From JAFGCY01 sp964609245 (GTDB lineage Bacteria; 4484-113; JAFGCY01), in assembly GCA_964609245.1 (NCBI GenBank), contig CAZSSB010000005.1, positions 52,661-116,660 of the forward strand: 64,000 nt of DNA, written 5' to 3'. The position numbers were made by a program, and so were the translations under genes. Of the stretch, positions 31,204 to 39,189 are shown piece after piece. Numbering within the stretch: the first letter of the stretch is position 1; each line of letters begins with the position of its first letter. The notes below the pieces were generated by a model. It made no database searches. It was not told the DNA's origin and saw only the letters and a program-made list of their open reading frames with translations.

Positions 31204-33459
31204 GTGCGCGCGTACGCTCAGGTGGATACTGAACTGGAGGGGGTGCGGCGCACCCGACGAAGGCGAGCGGAAAGACGCATGGCAGCAGAAGGACAGCGTG
31301 TAGCGGACGCGCCACGAGGGCTGCTGGACCGCATCACACTGCGCCGGGACCAGATGGAGGGCCTGGTCCCCCTGCTGGTGCTGCTGGCCGTGATGATGCT
31401 GGTGATTCCCTTCGCACCGGCGATCCTGGACCTGTTCGTGATCTTCTCGCTGATCACCGGCGTGGTGATCATCCTGACCACCATGTACGTGCGGGCCCCG
31501 CTGGACTTCTCGATCTTCCCCACCGTGATCCTGTTCACCACGCTCTACCGGCTGTTCCTCAACGTCGCCACCACGCGCTCGATTCTGACCCAGGCCGACG
31601 CCGGTGAGGTGATCAACACCTTCGCCAACTTCGTGACGGCCGGCAACGCGGTGGTCGGGCTGGTGATCTTCATCATCATCGTGGTGATCAACTTCGTCGT
31701 GATCACCTACGGCGCGCAGCGGATCGGCGAGGTCGCCGCCCGCTTCACCCTGGACGCCCTGCCCGGCAAGCAGATCAGCATCGATGCCGACCTCAACGCG
31801 GGCATCATCAACGAGGAGCAGGCCCGCAACCGGCGCCGGGAGCTGGAGCGCGAGGCGGACTACTTCGGCGCGATGGACGGCGCCAGCCGCTTCGTGCAGC
31901 GGGACGCGATGGCGGGCATCATCCTGATCATCGTCAACATCGGCGCCGGCTTCGCGGTCGGTATGCTGCAGATGGGGATGTCGGCCGGTGATGCGCTGTC
32001 AACGTTCACCAAGCTGACCGTCGGCGACGGCCTGGTGGCCAACATTCCGGCGCTGCTGATCTCGACGGCGACGGGCATCATGGTCACCAAGGCCGCCTCG
32101 GACGAGACCGTCGGGCTGTCGGTGATCCGGCAGCTGACCACGCAGTACCGGGCGCTGGCGATCAGCGCCGCCTGGCTGGTGGTGATCAGCTTCGTGCCCG
32201 GAATGCCCAAGCTGTTCCTCTGGGGCGCCGCCCTGGCGCTGGGGGCGCTGGCCTGGTCGCAGTACCGCACGGAGCAGGCCGCGCCTGGCGTAGGTGCCGA
32301 GGAGGAAGCCGCGGGGCGCGGGCCGCCCGGCGAAGGCGCCCCCGGAGAGCCGCCCCCTTCCCCGGAGGACGAGGCGCGCCGCAACCTGGAGCAGCTGCTC
32401 AGCGTCGATCAGCTGGAGCTGGAGATCGGCTATGGACTGATCCCGCTGGTGGACCGTGACCAGGGCGGCGACCTGCTGGAGCGCGTCAACAACATTCGCA
32501 AGCAGGTCGCCCTCGGCCTGGGCTTCATCGTGCCGCCGATGCGGATCCGCGACAACATCGTGCTCAAGCCGGGCGAGTACCACGTCAAGATCAAGGGCAG
32601 CGCTGTCGCCAGCGGCGAGCTGATGCTGGACCGCTACCTGGCGATGAACCCGATGCAGGCCGAAACCAGGATCGACGGCGTGGCCGTCAAGGAGCCGGCC
32701 TTCGGGCTGGACGCGCTGTGGATCAATCCCGAGGATCGGACCCAGGCCGAGACCGAGGGCTTCACCGTCGTAGACCCCTCGACCGTGCTGGCCACCCATC
32801 TGACGGAGGTGATCCGCAACCACGCCGCCGAGCTGCTGAGCCGCCAGGCCGTTCAGGAACTGATCGACATGGTCAAGAACAAGTATCCGGCGGTGGTGAC
32901 GGAGGTCATTCCCGAGAAGCTGGCGGTGGGCGACGTCCAGCGCGTCCTGCAGCTGCTGCTGCGCGAGAAGGTCAGCATCCGCAACCTGCCCGTCATCCTG
33001 GAGACGCTGGGCGACAACGTCGCGGTCAGCAAGGACCCCGAGGTGCTGGCCGAGTACGCGCGGATCGCGCTGGGCCGCCAGATCATCGCCGATTACACCG
33101 ACGAGGAGGGCAAGCTGACCGTCATCACGGTGGACCCGCGGGTGGAGGAGCGGATCGCCGCCAGCCTGCAGCAGACCACCACGGGCACGATTCCGGTGCT
33201 GCCGCCGCAGTATCTGCGCGATCTGGTGGGATCGTGCACCAAGCTGGTGCAGGGCATGGTCACCCAGGGGCTGACGCCGATCTTCATGGTCAGTCCGCGC
33301 GTCCGGCCCTATCTGCGCAAGGTGCTCGATAAGATCATTCCCGGCCTGGTAATGCTCAGCTACGGCGAGATCGTCGGCGACGTGGAGATCAGGACCTTCG
33401 GCACGCTGCCCAATCCCGAGGCGGCGCGCGGCGAGGACCAGCCGCCGACCGGAGGTTAA
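31204..33459 (+). CDS. flhA: Flagellar biosynthesis protein FlhA
   Basis: Inner-membrane core of the flagellar type III export gate. The 751-residue frame has the N-terminal membrane half (VIILTTMYVRAPLDFSIFPTVILF, LNVATTRSIL), the conserved cytoplasmic FHIPEP loop (RIGEVAARFTLDALPGKQISIDADLNAG), and the C-terminal substrate-docking domain (SCTKLVQGMVTQGL). Between them is a Pro/Glu-rich linker. GTG 31204 is the first start; ATG 31279 gives a more usual 25-residue lead to the first helix and remains possible. It heads the flhA-flhF-flhG-fliA block. Confidence 0.95.
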   Translation: MRAYAQVDTELEGVRRTRRRRAERRMAAEGQRVADAPRGLLDRITLRRDQMEGLVPLLVLLAVMMLVIPFAPAILDLFVIFSLITGVVIILTTMYVRAPLDFSIFPTVILFTTLYRLFLNVATTRSILTQADAGEVINTFANFVTAGNAVVGLVIFIIIVVINFVVITYGAQRIGEVAARFTLDALPGKQISIDADLNAGIINEEQARNRRRELEREADYFGAMDGASRFVQRDAMAGIILIIVNIGAGFAVGMLQMGMSAGDALSTFTKLTVGDGLVANIPALLISTATGIMVTKAASDETVGLSVIRQLTTQYRALAISAAWLVVISFVPGMPKLFLWGAALALGALAWSQYRTEQAAPGVGAEEEAAGRGPPGEGAPGEPPPSPEDEARRNLEQLLSVDQLELEIGYGLIPLVDRDQGGDLLERVNNIRKQVALGLGFIVPPMRIRDNIVLKPGEYHVKIKGSAVASGELMLDRYLAMNPMQAETRIDGVAVKEPAFGLDALWINPEDRTQAETEGFTVVDPSTVLATHLTEVIRNHAAELLSRQAVQELIDMVKNKYPAVVTEVIPEKLAVGDVQRVLQLLLREKVSIRNLPVILETLGDNVAVSKDPEVLAEYARIALGRQIIADYTDEEGKLTVITVDPRVEERIAASLQQTTTGTIPVLPPQYLRDLVGSCTKLVQGMVTQGLTPIFMVSPRVRPYLRKVLDKIIPGLVMLSYGEIVGDVEIRTFGTLPNPEAARGEDQPPTGG

Positions 33460-33486
33460 TGAACCTTCATGGTGAGGACGTAAGAG

Positions 33487-35286
33487 ATGGCCACGAGAAT
33501 CAAGCGCTACGAGGCGCGACTGGATCAGCTTGACCAGCTGCTGGCGCGCATCGAGTCCGAGATGGGGCCCAACGCCGAGCTGGAAACGAGGGAGTTCCGC
33601 CGGCAGCGATTCCTCGGCTTGTTCGGCGGCCAGCGGATGGTGGAAGTGATCGCGGTCCTCGAGGTGGACGGCGGCGACGAGGAGGCCAAGGCCAAGGCCC
33701 GCCCGCGGCCGGTGTTCGCCACGGAACTGAGCATCGGCACACCGCGAGCAACGACGACGAAGCCTGCGGCAACCGGCGCTGCCGGACCCGAAGGCACGAA
33801 GCCCCGAACGACTGAGCGGCCGGCTCCGGCTGAACCCGTCGACTTCCCGTCACCGCCCGCTCAGGAGAGCGGCGCGAGGCTGCCGGCGGCCGGGCAGCCC
33901 CGCCGCGTGGATCTCAGCGCCGACGAGCCGGCGCGGTACGACATCGAGCCCGCCTCCGGCGTCGCCGAGGCGCGGATCACAACGGATGCCGAGCAGTTCG
34001 TCCGCCAGGCTGCCGCGGCCGAGGAACTGAAGCGGCGCCAGCAGGCGGTCTTCGAGGCCAGAGCAGCGGCGCTGAAGCCGGCGGTGCCACCCGAACAGCC
34101 CTTAAGGAGTACGATGCCAGCCATGGATCAGCCAGCCAAGGATGAGCCACGCGCCCGCGGTGCAGAGAGCGTGCCGGCGGATGCCGATCAGCCGGAAGCC
34201 ACCGGCGAACTCGCCGAGTTGCGGGATACGATCGCGGAGCTGAAACAGACGGTCAAACTGCTGGCGGCCAGCCAGCAGCAGCGTCAGGATGTCGGCGCGA
34301 TGCCGCCGGCGCACCCCGAACAGCCGCCCGCGGCCGCCGCCGAGCCTGACGTGCCGACTGCCCCACCCGCGGCCGACGATGCGGCGGGCGCTGCGACGGC
34401 CGAGCAACCGCCGGAGCCGCCTCCCCCGCCGGCAGCACCGCCGGCGGCGACGGTCGCCGACCCCGTCGCTCTCGACCACTCGACGGAGCTGCCGGACACC
34501 CACCGCCGGGTCTACGATCGGCTGCTGGACTGGAACGTCGGGCCCTACGATGCGCTGGAACTGCTCAATGCGGCGCTGGAGCAAACCGCGGATGCCCCGG
34601 CCGCCACGGAGGAGCAGCTGCTGAAGGCGGTGTTCCGTGAAATCTGCCGCAGCATCCTGCTCAGCGAGGGCATCCAGCTGGGACCGGCGCCGCCGGGCAA
34701 GGCCGTCGCGCTGGTCGGGGCGACCGGCGTGGGCAAGACCACCACAATCGCCAAGCTGGCCGCGCAGTACGCCTTCCAGCAGGGCCGGCGCGTCAGCCTG
34801 GTGAGTCTCGACAACTACCGTATCGCGGCGGCGGAGCAGCTCAGAACCTACGCGGACATCATGGGGCTGGAGCTGGACATCGTCTTCAGCCGCGAGGAGT
34901 TCGACCAGGTCCTGACCCAGCGACGGTCCAGCGACCTGATCCTGATCGACACCGCCGGTCGCTCGCCGCTGAACTCGAAGCAGGTCTACGAACTGAGGGA
35001 GATCTTCGCCGGCCATCCGCCGGACGAAGTGCACCTGGTGGTGGCGGCCAGCACCAAGGGGGATGACCTGCGGATGCAGCTTGAGAGCTTCGAGCCGCTC
35101 TCCTTCGATCACGTGATCGTCAGCAAACTGGACGAAACCCGCAGCCTCGGCTGCATCTACAACCTCATTAAGCACTGCCAGCTGCCGATAAGTTACTTTA
35201 CAGTGGGGCAGAGCGTTCCCGAGGACATCCGCACGGCCAATCTGGAGTTCGTGCGGGCCTGGATCGAGCAGGGACGGATCAGCTGA
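33487..35286 (+). CDS. flhF: Flagellar SRP-type GTPase FlhF
   Basis: SRP54-family GTPase that places flagella and works with FlhG. The N-terminal B domain begins MATRIKRYEARLDQLDQLLARIESEMGPNAEL and includes FLGLFGGQRMVEVIAV. The C-terminal NG domain shows GATGVGKTTTIAKLAAQ (P-loop), SLDNYRIAAAEQLRTYA, LIDTAGRSPLNS and SKLDETRSLG. At 599 residues it is longer than most FlhF proteins because a low-complexity Pro/Ala/Glu-rich linker of roughly 270 residues separates the domains. It ends overlapping the flhG start. Confidence 0.95.
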   Translation: MATRIKRYEARLDQLDQLLARIESEMGPNAELETREFRRQRFLGLFGGQRMVEVIAVLEVDGGDEEAKAKARPRPVFATELSIGTPRATTTKPAATGAAGPEGTKPRTTERPAPAEPVDFPSPPAQESGARLPAAGQPRRVDLSADEPARYDIEPASGVAEARITTDAEQFVRQAAAAEELKRRQQAVFEARAAALKPAVPPEQPLRSTMPAMDQPAKDEPRARGAESVPADADQPEATGELAELRDTIAELKQTVKLLAASQQQRQDVGAMPPAHPEQPPAAAAEPDVPTAPPAADDAAGAATAEQPPEPPPPPAAPPAATVADPVALDHSTELPDTHRRVYDRLLDWNVGPYDALELLNAALEQTADAPAATEEQLLKAVFREICRSILLSEGIQLGPAPPGKAVALVGATGVGKTTTIAKLAAQYAFQQGRRVSLVSLDNYRIAAAEQLRTYADIMGLELDIVFSREEFDQVLTQRRSSDLILIDTAGRSPLNSKQVYELREIFAGHPPDEVHLVVAASTKGDDLRMQLESFEPLSFDHVIVSKLDETRSLGCIYNLIKHCQLPISYFTVGQSVPEDIRTANLEFVRAWIEQGRIS

Positions 35287-36167
35287 TGGGCGATCAGGCC
35301 GACAGCCTGCGGTTGGCGGCGGGCCGGCAACTCGACAGCCGGACGGGCCAGCCCGACAGCGCGCAGCAGTGCCGCGTGCTGGCCGTCACGGGCGGCAAGG
35401 GCGGCGTCGGCAAGTCCAACGTGGCGGTCAACCTGAGCCTGGCGCTCTGCGAAGGCGGCGCCCGTGTGCTGCTGATGGACGGGGACCTGGGTCTGGCCAA
35501 CGTCGATTTGCTGCTGGGGCTCAATCCGAAGTACACGCTGCAGCACGTGTTCGACCGCCAGGTGCAGCTACCCGACATCATCATGGAGGGCCCGCTGGGG
35601 CTGCGCATCCTGCCGGGCGGCATCGGGCTGCCCGAACTGGCCAACCTGCACACGCTGGACATCGTGCGATTGCTGGGCCTGCTGCGGCTGCTGGAGAGCG
35701 AGCACGACCTGCTGGTGATCGACACCGCCGCCGGGATCGGCCAGCTGGTGACGCGCTTCGCGCTGGCCGCCGACGACGTGATCATCGTCACCATGCCGGA
35801 GCCGACGGCGATGGTGGACTCCTACGGCATGATCAAGGCGCTGAAGAAGGGCCAGCTGCGCGGCCGGCTGCACCTGCTGGTCAACATGGTGGGCCGGCCC
35901 GGCGAGGACATCCAGTTCCACCGCTCGCTGGCGGCGGTCGCCAAGAACTACCTCGGGCTGGAGCTCCAGCTGCTGGGCAGCCTGCCCCGGGACGAGGAGA
36001 TCGTACGCTGCATCAAGCAGCACAGCCCGTTTTTCGTGACATTCCCGGACTCGCCGGCGTCCCAGGAGATGCGCCGGATCGCCGGGGTCTTCCTGCGCTC
36101 GCTGGGACTGGTCCCCAAGCGCCGCGACCAGGGCTTCTTCGCACGCCTGGTCAACTCGGTCAAGTAG
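35286..36167 (+). CDS. flhG: Flagellar number regulator FlhG (MinD/ParA-like ATPase)
   Basis: MinD-like ATPase, 293 residues, that limits flagellar number and stimulates FlhF. It carries the deviant Walker A motif GGKGGVGKSNVAVNLSLAL, the DGDLGLANVDLLLG switch and DTAAGIG. C-terminal basic residues (KRRDQGFFARLV) probably form the membrane-binding helix. The ATG shares one base with the stop of flhF, so translation is coupled. Confidence 0.95.
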   Translation: MGDQADSLRLAAGRQLDSRTGQPDSAQQCRVLAVTGGKGGVGKSNVAVNLSLALCEGGARVLLMDGDLGLANVDLLLGLNPKYTLQHVFDRQVQLPDIIMEGPLGLRILPGGIGLPELANLHTLDIVRLLGLLRLLESEHDLLVIDTAAGIGQLVTRFALAADDVIIVTMPEPTAMVDSYGMIKALKKGQLRGRLHLLVNMVGRPGEDIQFHRSLAAVAKNYLGLELQLLGSLPRDEEIVRCIKQHSPFFVTFPDSPASQEMRRIAGVFLRSLGLVPKRRDQGFFARLVNSVK

Positions 36168-36224
36168 CACGTCTGGCAATCATGACAAGTGATATCAACC
36201 GTCTCCAGGTCACTGCTACTCGGT

Positions 36225-36230
36225 TATAAT
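36225..36230 (+). promoter_or_regulatory. -10 box inside the flagellar block
   Basis: Perfect TATAAT, 12 bases before ATG 36243, so the message would have at most a five-base leader. This would let the last genes of the block, including fliA, be made apart from flhAFG. Confidence 0.55.
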
Positions 36231-36242
36231 CGTGAACTAGCA

Positions 36243-36614
36243 ATGGATCAGCAGACACAGCAGGGGCTGGCATGGCTGGAGCGCCGCAGCCGGCAGCTGA
36301 CGGGTGCCGTCCTGGCGGCGGTGGCGCTGGTCGCGACCTACGGCCTGTTGATCTTCGAGGGACAGCAGGCACGACCGGCGTTTCACGTCTATCCGTGGCT
36401 CGCCGCCGGGCTGTTCTACTTCGCCGGCGACCTGCTGGCCTACATCTGGTTCAAGGTGGTCAGCATGCGCCTGCTGGCAGTCTATAAGGCGGCCGAGCAG
36501 CGGGCCAAGGACCAGGTCGAGGCCAGTGCCACCGCGAAGAGTGCTTCGCCCCCCCGGGCCAGGCCTGCTCCGGTTGCGCCGCCCGAGCAGCCGGCGGGAG
36601 AAGAAAGCCAGTAA
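36243..36614 (+). CDS. Small two-helix membrane protein of the flagellar block
   Basis: A 123-residue protein with two membrane helices (TGAVLAAVALVATYGLLIF and YPWLAAGLFYFAGDLLAYIWF) and a Pro/Ala/Glu-rich cytoplasmic tail after a coiled stretch (LLAVYKAAEQRAKDQVEA). It sits between flhG and fliA, where many flagellar clusters carry small unnamed membrane proteins. ATG 36243 is chosen over the longer frame because of the TATAAT at 36225-36230. Function unknown. Confidence 0.65.
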   Translation: MDQQTQQGLAWLERRSRQLTGAVLAAVALVATYGLLIFEGQQARPAFHVYPWLAAGLFYFAGDLLAYIWFKVVSMRLLAVYKAAEQRAKDQVEASATAKSASPPRARPAPVAPPEQPAGEESQ

Positions 36615-36631
36615 TGGGGGTGCGCTGACAG

Positions 36632-37363
36632 TTGGCATCGCCTTGGCAGCAATACGGCATGGGACAGCGTGAGCCGGTGCTCGCGCAGCTGATCGAGGCC
36701 TATGGCCACCTGGTCGACTTCCAGGTCCAGCGGCTGCTGATCGACCTGCCGGCCAGCGTCGATCGCGACGACCTGCTCAGCGAGGCTCGCATCGGCCTGA
36801 TTGACGCGATCAACCGCTACGATCCGGGCAAGCAGGTCAAGTTCGAAACGTATGCGTCGATTCGCATCCGCGGCGCGATCGTTGACTACCTGCGCAAACT
36901 CGACTGGGCGCCGCGCAGTCTGCGCCAGCGGGCGCGGGAGATCGCCCAGGCCGAGTTCGAACTGGAGCAGGAACTCGGTGAGCCGCCGGCCGAGCAGCAG
37001 ATCGCCAGCCGGCTGGGGATGGACCTGGCGCACTACCGCCGCACGCTCTCCGACATCAGCGTGCTCAACGTGCTGTCGTTTCGCGACCTGGAGGAAGGCG
37101 AGGGGGAGTTCCAGCTGCGCAGCGACAGCCTGGAGCCCGAGGACGACACCAAGCGGCGCGATTTCGTGCGCTGCCTGGCGCAGTCGGTGGAGCACCTGCC
37201 GGAACGCGAGCAGCTGGTGCTGGACCTGTACTACAGCAAGCGCCTGTCCTTGAAGGAAATCGGCGACGTGCTCGATCTCAGCGAGTCGCGGATCTGCCAG
37301 ATTCACGCCAGCGCCGTGGTGCGGCTGCGGGCGATGCTCGAGGACTGGCGGGGAGAGCTCTGA
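36632..37363 (+). CDS. fliA: Flagellar sigma factor FliA (sigma-28)
   Basis: RNA polymerase sigma factor for late flagellar and chemotaxis genes. The 243-residue protein has region 2 (DRDDLLSEARIGLIDAINRYDPGKQVKFETYASIRIRGAI, read in parts), region 3 (RSLRQRAREI, AEQQIASRLGM) and region 4 (LPEREQLVLDLYYSKRLSLKEIG, LSESRICQIHASAV), with no region 1.1. This is the layout of sigma-28. The apparent start is TTG 36632, 17 bases after the previous stop. Confidence 0.93.
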   Translation: MASPWQQYGMGQREPVLAQLIEAYGHLVDFQVQRLLIDLPASVDRDDLLSEARIGLIDAINRYDPGKQVKFETYASIRIRGAIVDYLRKLDWAPRSLRQRAREIAQAEFELEQELGEPPAEQQIASRLGMDLAHYRRTLSDISVLNVLSFRDLEEGEGEFQLRSDSLEPEDDTKRRDFVRCLAQSVEHLPEREQLVLDLYYSKRLSLKEIGDVLDLSESRICQIHASAVVRLRAMLEDWRGEL

Positions 37364-37650
37364 TGACGCGGCCGATCGAGAGCGCGGTGATTCTCTCGCA
37401 GGTACAGACCGCTCTCGAGATGCTGCAGACCGCCCAGCGCGAAGCCGCCCTGGCCCGCCTCCGCCACGAATCCGACACCGACCGCGCCAAGGAGGCCGAC
37501 CACACCTCAGTGACCAGGCAGGACGAGGTGGTGGGCCGCACGATCCGCGACAGCGACCCGCGCCGCAGACAGCCGCGGCGGCAGCTTGCCGAGGACGATG
37601 ACGACGAGGATCAGGAGCAGACGCGGCCGACGATCGACATCATCGTCTAG
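37363..37650 (+). CDS. Small protein coupled to fliA, ends in IDIIV
   Basis: A 95-residue cytoplasmic protein whose ATG overlaps the fliA stop. It has an N-terminal helix (VQTALEMLQTAQREAALARLRHES), a hydrophilic charged middle, an acidic run (EDDDDEDQEQ) and the ending PTIDIIV. From memory, small proteins with a Gln/Glu-rich helix and an (I/L)DI ending often follow fliA in Firmicutes-type flagellar clusters, and this fits that pattern, but no name or function is established. An anti-sigma role like FlgM is possible, though no FlgM motif is seen. Confidence 0.65.
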   Translation: MTRPIESAVILSQVQTALEMLQTAQREAALARLRHESDTDRAKEADHTSVTRQDEVVGRTIRDSDPRRRQPRRQLAEDDDDEDQEQTRPTIDIIV

Positions 37651-37747
37651 CTGCGGAAAGCCCGCGCCATCCACGAGGTGTGCATGCACGCGGGCCTTGA
37701 TATCCGTGGTCCGGCGGCGGGAGTTGACCGCCCGATCCGAACGCTGG

Positions 37748-37834
37748 CTACTTGCGCTTGTGCCTCATGCGCCGGCGCATCTTCTTGTACTTGTGCCTAC
37801 GAATTTTCGCGCGCTTCGCCTTGCGTCCCTTCAT
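37748..37834 (-). CDS. 28-residue basic protein resembling ribosomal bS22/mS38
   Basis: A very small reverse-strand gene encoding 28 residues, of which 20 are Lys, Arg or His. It reads MKGRKAKRAKIRRHKYKKM and then RRRMRHKRK. The pattern matches the AURKAIP1/COX24 (mS38) and actinobacterial bS22 type, in which a short Lys/Arg helix with the HKYKK-R core lies in 16S rRNA. An AAGGAGA ribosome-binding site lies about 11 bases upstream. A reverse TACAAT at 37934-37939 could be the -10. It stands in an otherwise empty 385-base gap (37651-38035) and is divergent from the gene at 38036. Confidence 0.65.
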   Translation of the reverse strand: MKGRKAKRAKIRRHKYKKMRRRMRHKRK

Positions 37835-37933
37835 CGAGCGTCGGTTCTCCTTCTCTCCTTACGATTGCCCGGGAGCCCGCCACACTGCGCCTGCATTGCG
37901 CTGACAGGCGGCTTCCGCCTTCAAGAGCCGGTC

Positions 37934-37939
37934 ATTGTA
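37934..37939 (-). promoter_or_regulatory. Candidate -10 box of the 28-residue gene
   Basis: TACAAT on the reverse strand, about 100 bases before ATG 37834. No convincing -35 was seen. Confidence 0.35.
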
Positions 37940-38023
37940 CCACAGTCGGCCCGCTCCGCCGCCGGCAAACCGGGATCGCTTCTTCTGAGCCGCGCAGATC
38001 GAACCGAGCGACCCAGGGGGCAC

Positions 38024-38029
38024 TATAAT
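38024..38029 (+). promoter_or_regulatory. -10 box of a predicted leaderless gene
   Basis: Perfect TATAAT, 6 bases before ATG 38036. Confidence 0.7.
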
Positions 38030-38035
38030 CACCAT

Positions 38036-38572
38036 ATGGCCGCACTGACCTATCTTGACGTCGAGGCCCTGACCGCGGACTGCTTCATGGGGGGGCTGCT
38101 GACCGTCAACGAGCTGGGGCTGCCCACCGAGTTCCTCTACAGCGAGCCGATCCGCCCCTCCAAGCTCCAGATCGGCCTCTACGGCACAACCCTGGGGCGA
38201 TACGTGATGGTCGACGTGATCGGCAAGGGGCTGCTGGACGGCTCCCAGGCCCGCGGTGCACCGGTGGTCGTGGGATCAGCCGAGCTGCTGGCGCTGGCCA
38301 CGCGCTGCAAACGACCGCTGCTGCACCTCTCCGCCACCAACCAGCGGCCGCTGGGCGACGTCGGCGACGTCCGCGAGAGCACTGACACGGAGTTCGCGGC
38401 GCAGCTCGACGAAGTGCGCAGCCCCTATATCGTGCGAATCTACGACCGCATCAACTTCGTGGTCGACCAGCACCTGCCCGTGCTGACGGAGTGCGCGGCG
38501 CGCTTCGAACCGCTGGAGCCCCTCAGCCGCATCCGGCGCACCCTGGAGGTGATCCAGCACGATGCCGGATAG
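38036..38572 (+). CDS. Conserved-looking protein of unknown function
   Basis: A 178-residue soluble protein. Its N-terminal part reads CFMGGLLTVNELGLPTEFLY and SEPIRPSKLQIGLYGTTLGRYVMVD, a pattern that looks like a conserved domain. Then come VVVGSAELLALATRC and a C-terminal helical part. There is no signal peptide and no catalytic motif I can name. ATG 38036 is placed by the TATAAT six bases before it; the open frame extends 450 bases upstream but would run through the small ribosomal-like gene. It overlaps the next gene by 11 bases, so the pair is an operon. Confidence 0.75.
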   Translation: MAALTYLDVEALTADCFMGGLLTVNELGLPTEFLYSEPIRPSKLQIGLYGTTLGRYVMVDVIGKGLLDGSQARGAPVVVGSAELLALATRCKRPLLHLSATNQRPLGDVGDVRESTDTEFAAQLDEVRSPYIVRIYDRINFVVDQHLPVLTECAARFEPLEPLSRIRRTLEVIQHDAG

Positions 38573-39164
38573 CCCCGGACAAGCGGACCATCCCGACGAG
38601 CAGGCCGCGGACGGCACCGCCAGCGGCCTGCACGAGGACCAGATCGCCGCCGAGGACCTGGCCAGACTGCGCGAGGCCGTGGTGCTGCGGACAATCAGCC
38701 CCGCCATCACCCCCGCCGAGCCGAGACGGGTGGAGCCGGGCATCACGCCGCGCTCCGGTCTGCGCCTGGCGGTGGCGCCGCTGCCGGGCAAGCCGCGGAT
38801 CAGACGGCTCAAGCCGGAGCTGGGCAAGGCCGCTGTCCGTCGCGATCTGCGGCGGGCGCTGACGCAGCCCATCGGGCGGCGCAACCTGCTGATCGGCGAA
38901 CTCAGGCGTGAGCAGGAGAGGCAGCTCTATCGACGGCTCTACGAGCAGTACGGCGAAGAGGCGCGGCGGCTGGAAGTGGCGGCGGTGTACGCCCACGTGC
39001 CGCCCGAGGCCACGTACAGCGCGCGGGTGACGGATGATCTGCGCAGCCTGTACTTCATCCTGCCGCCCGACGTGTCGCCGCGGGGCATCGAGTCCGGCCA
39101 CTTCCTGGTGGTGCTGCGCGACCCGCATGGTAAAACCAGCACCGCCCTGCTGCGTCTTGACTAG
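38562..39164 (+). CDS. Hypothetical partner of the upstream gene
   Basis: A 200-residue protein with an acidic N-terminal 35 residues, a basic middle (GKPRIRRLKPELGKAAVRRDLRRAL), a charged helix (IGELRREQERQLYRRLYEQYGEEARRLE) and a compact beta-like C-terminal part (LRSLYFILPPDV, GHFLVVLRDPHGKTSTALL). No signal peptide. The ATG overlaps the upstream stop by 11 bases, so the two proteins are translated together and may interact. Family unknown. Confidence 0.65.
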   Translation: MPDSPGQADHPDEQAADGTASGLHEDQIAAEDLARLREAVVLRTISPAITPAEPRRVEPGITPRSGLRLAVAPLPGKPRIRRLKPELGKAAVRRDLRRALTQPIGRRNLLIGELRREQERQLYRRLYEQYGEEARRLEVAAVYAHVPPEATYSARVTDDLRSLYFILPPDVSPRGIESGHFLVVLRDPHGKTSTALLRLD

Positions 39165-39189
39165 CAGAGGTAACCCACAGGTGACAACC

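Noticed and set aside
29150..31315. 721-codon reverse open frame opposite PBP1A and the HExxH gene
   Set aside because: It covers two good genes with clear motifs and has no recognisable domain itself.
37659..37710. Possible stem CCCGCG/CGCGGG after the fliA block
   Set aside because: The stem is only six base pairs around a loop of more than 20 bases with no T-run, too weak to call a terminator.
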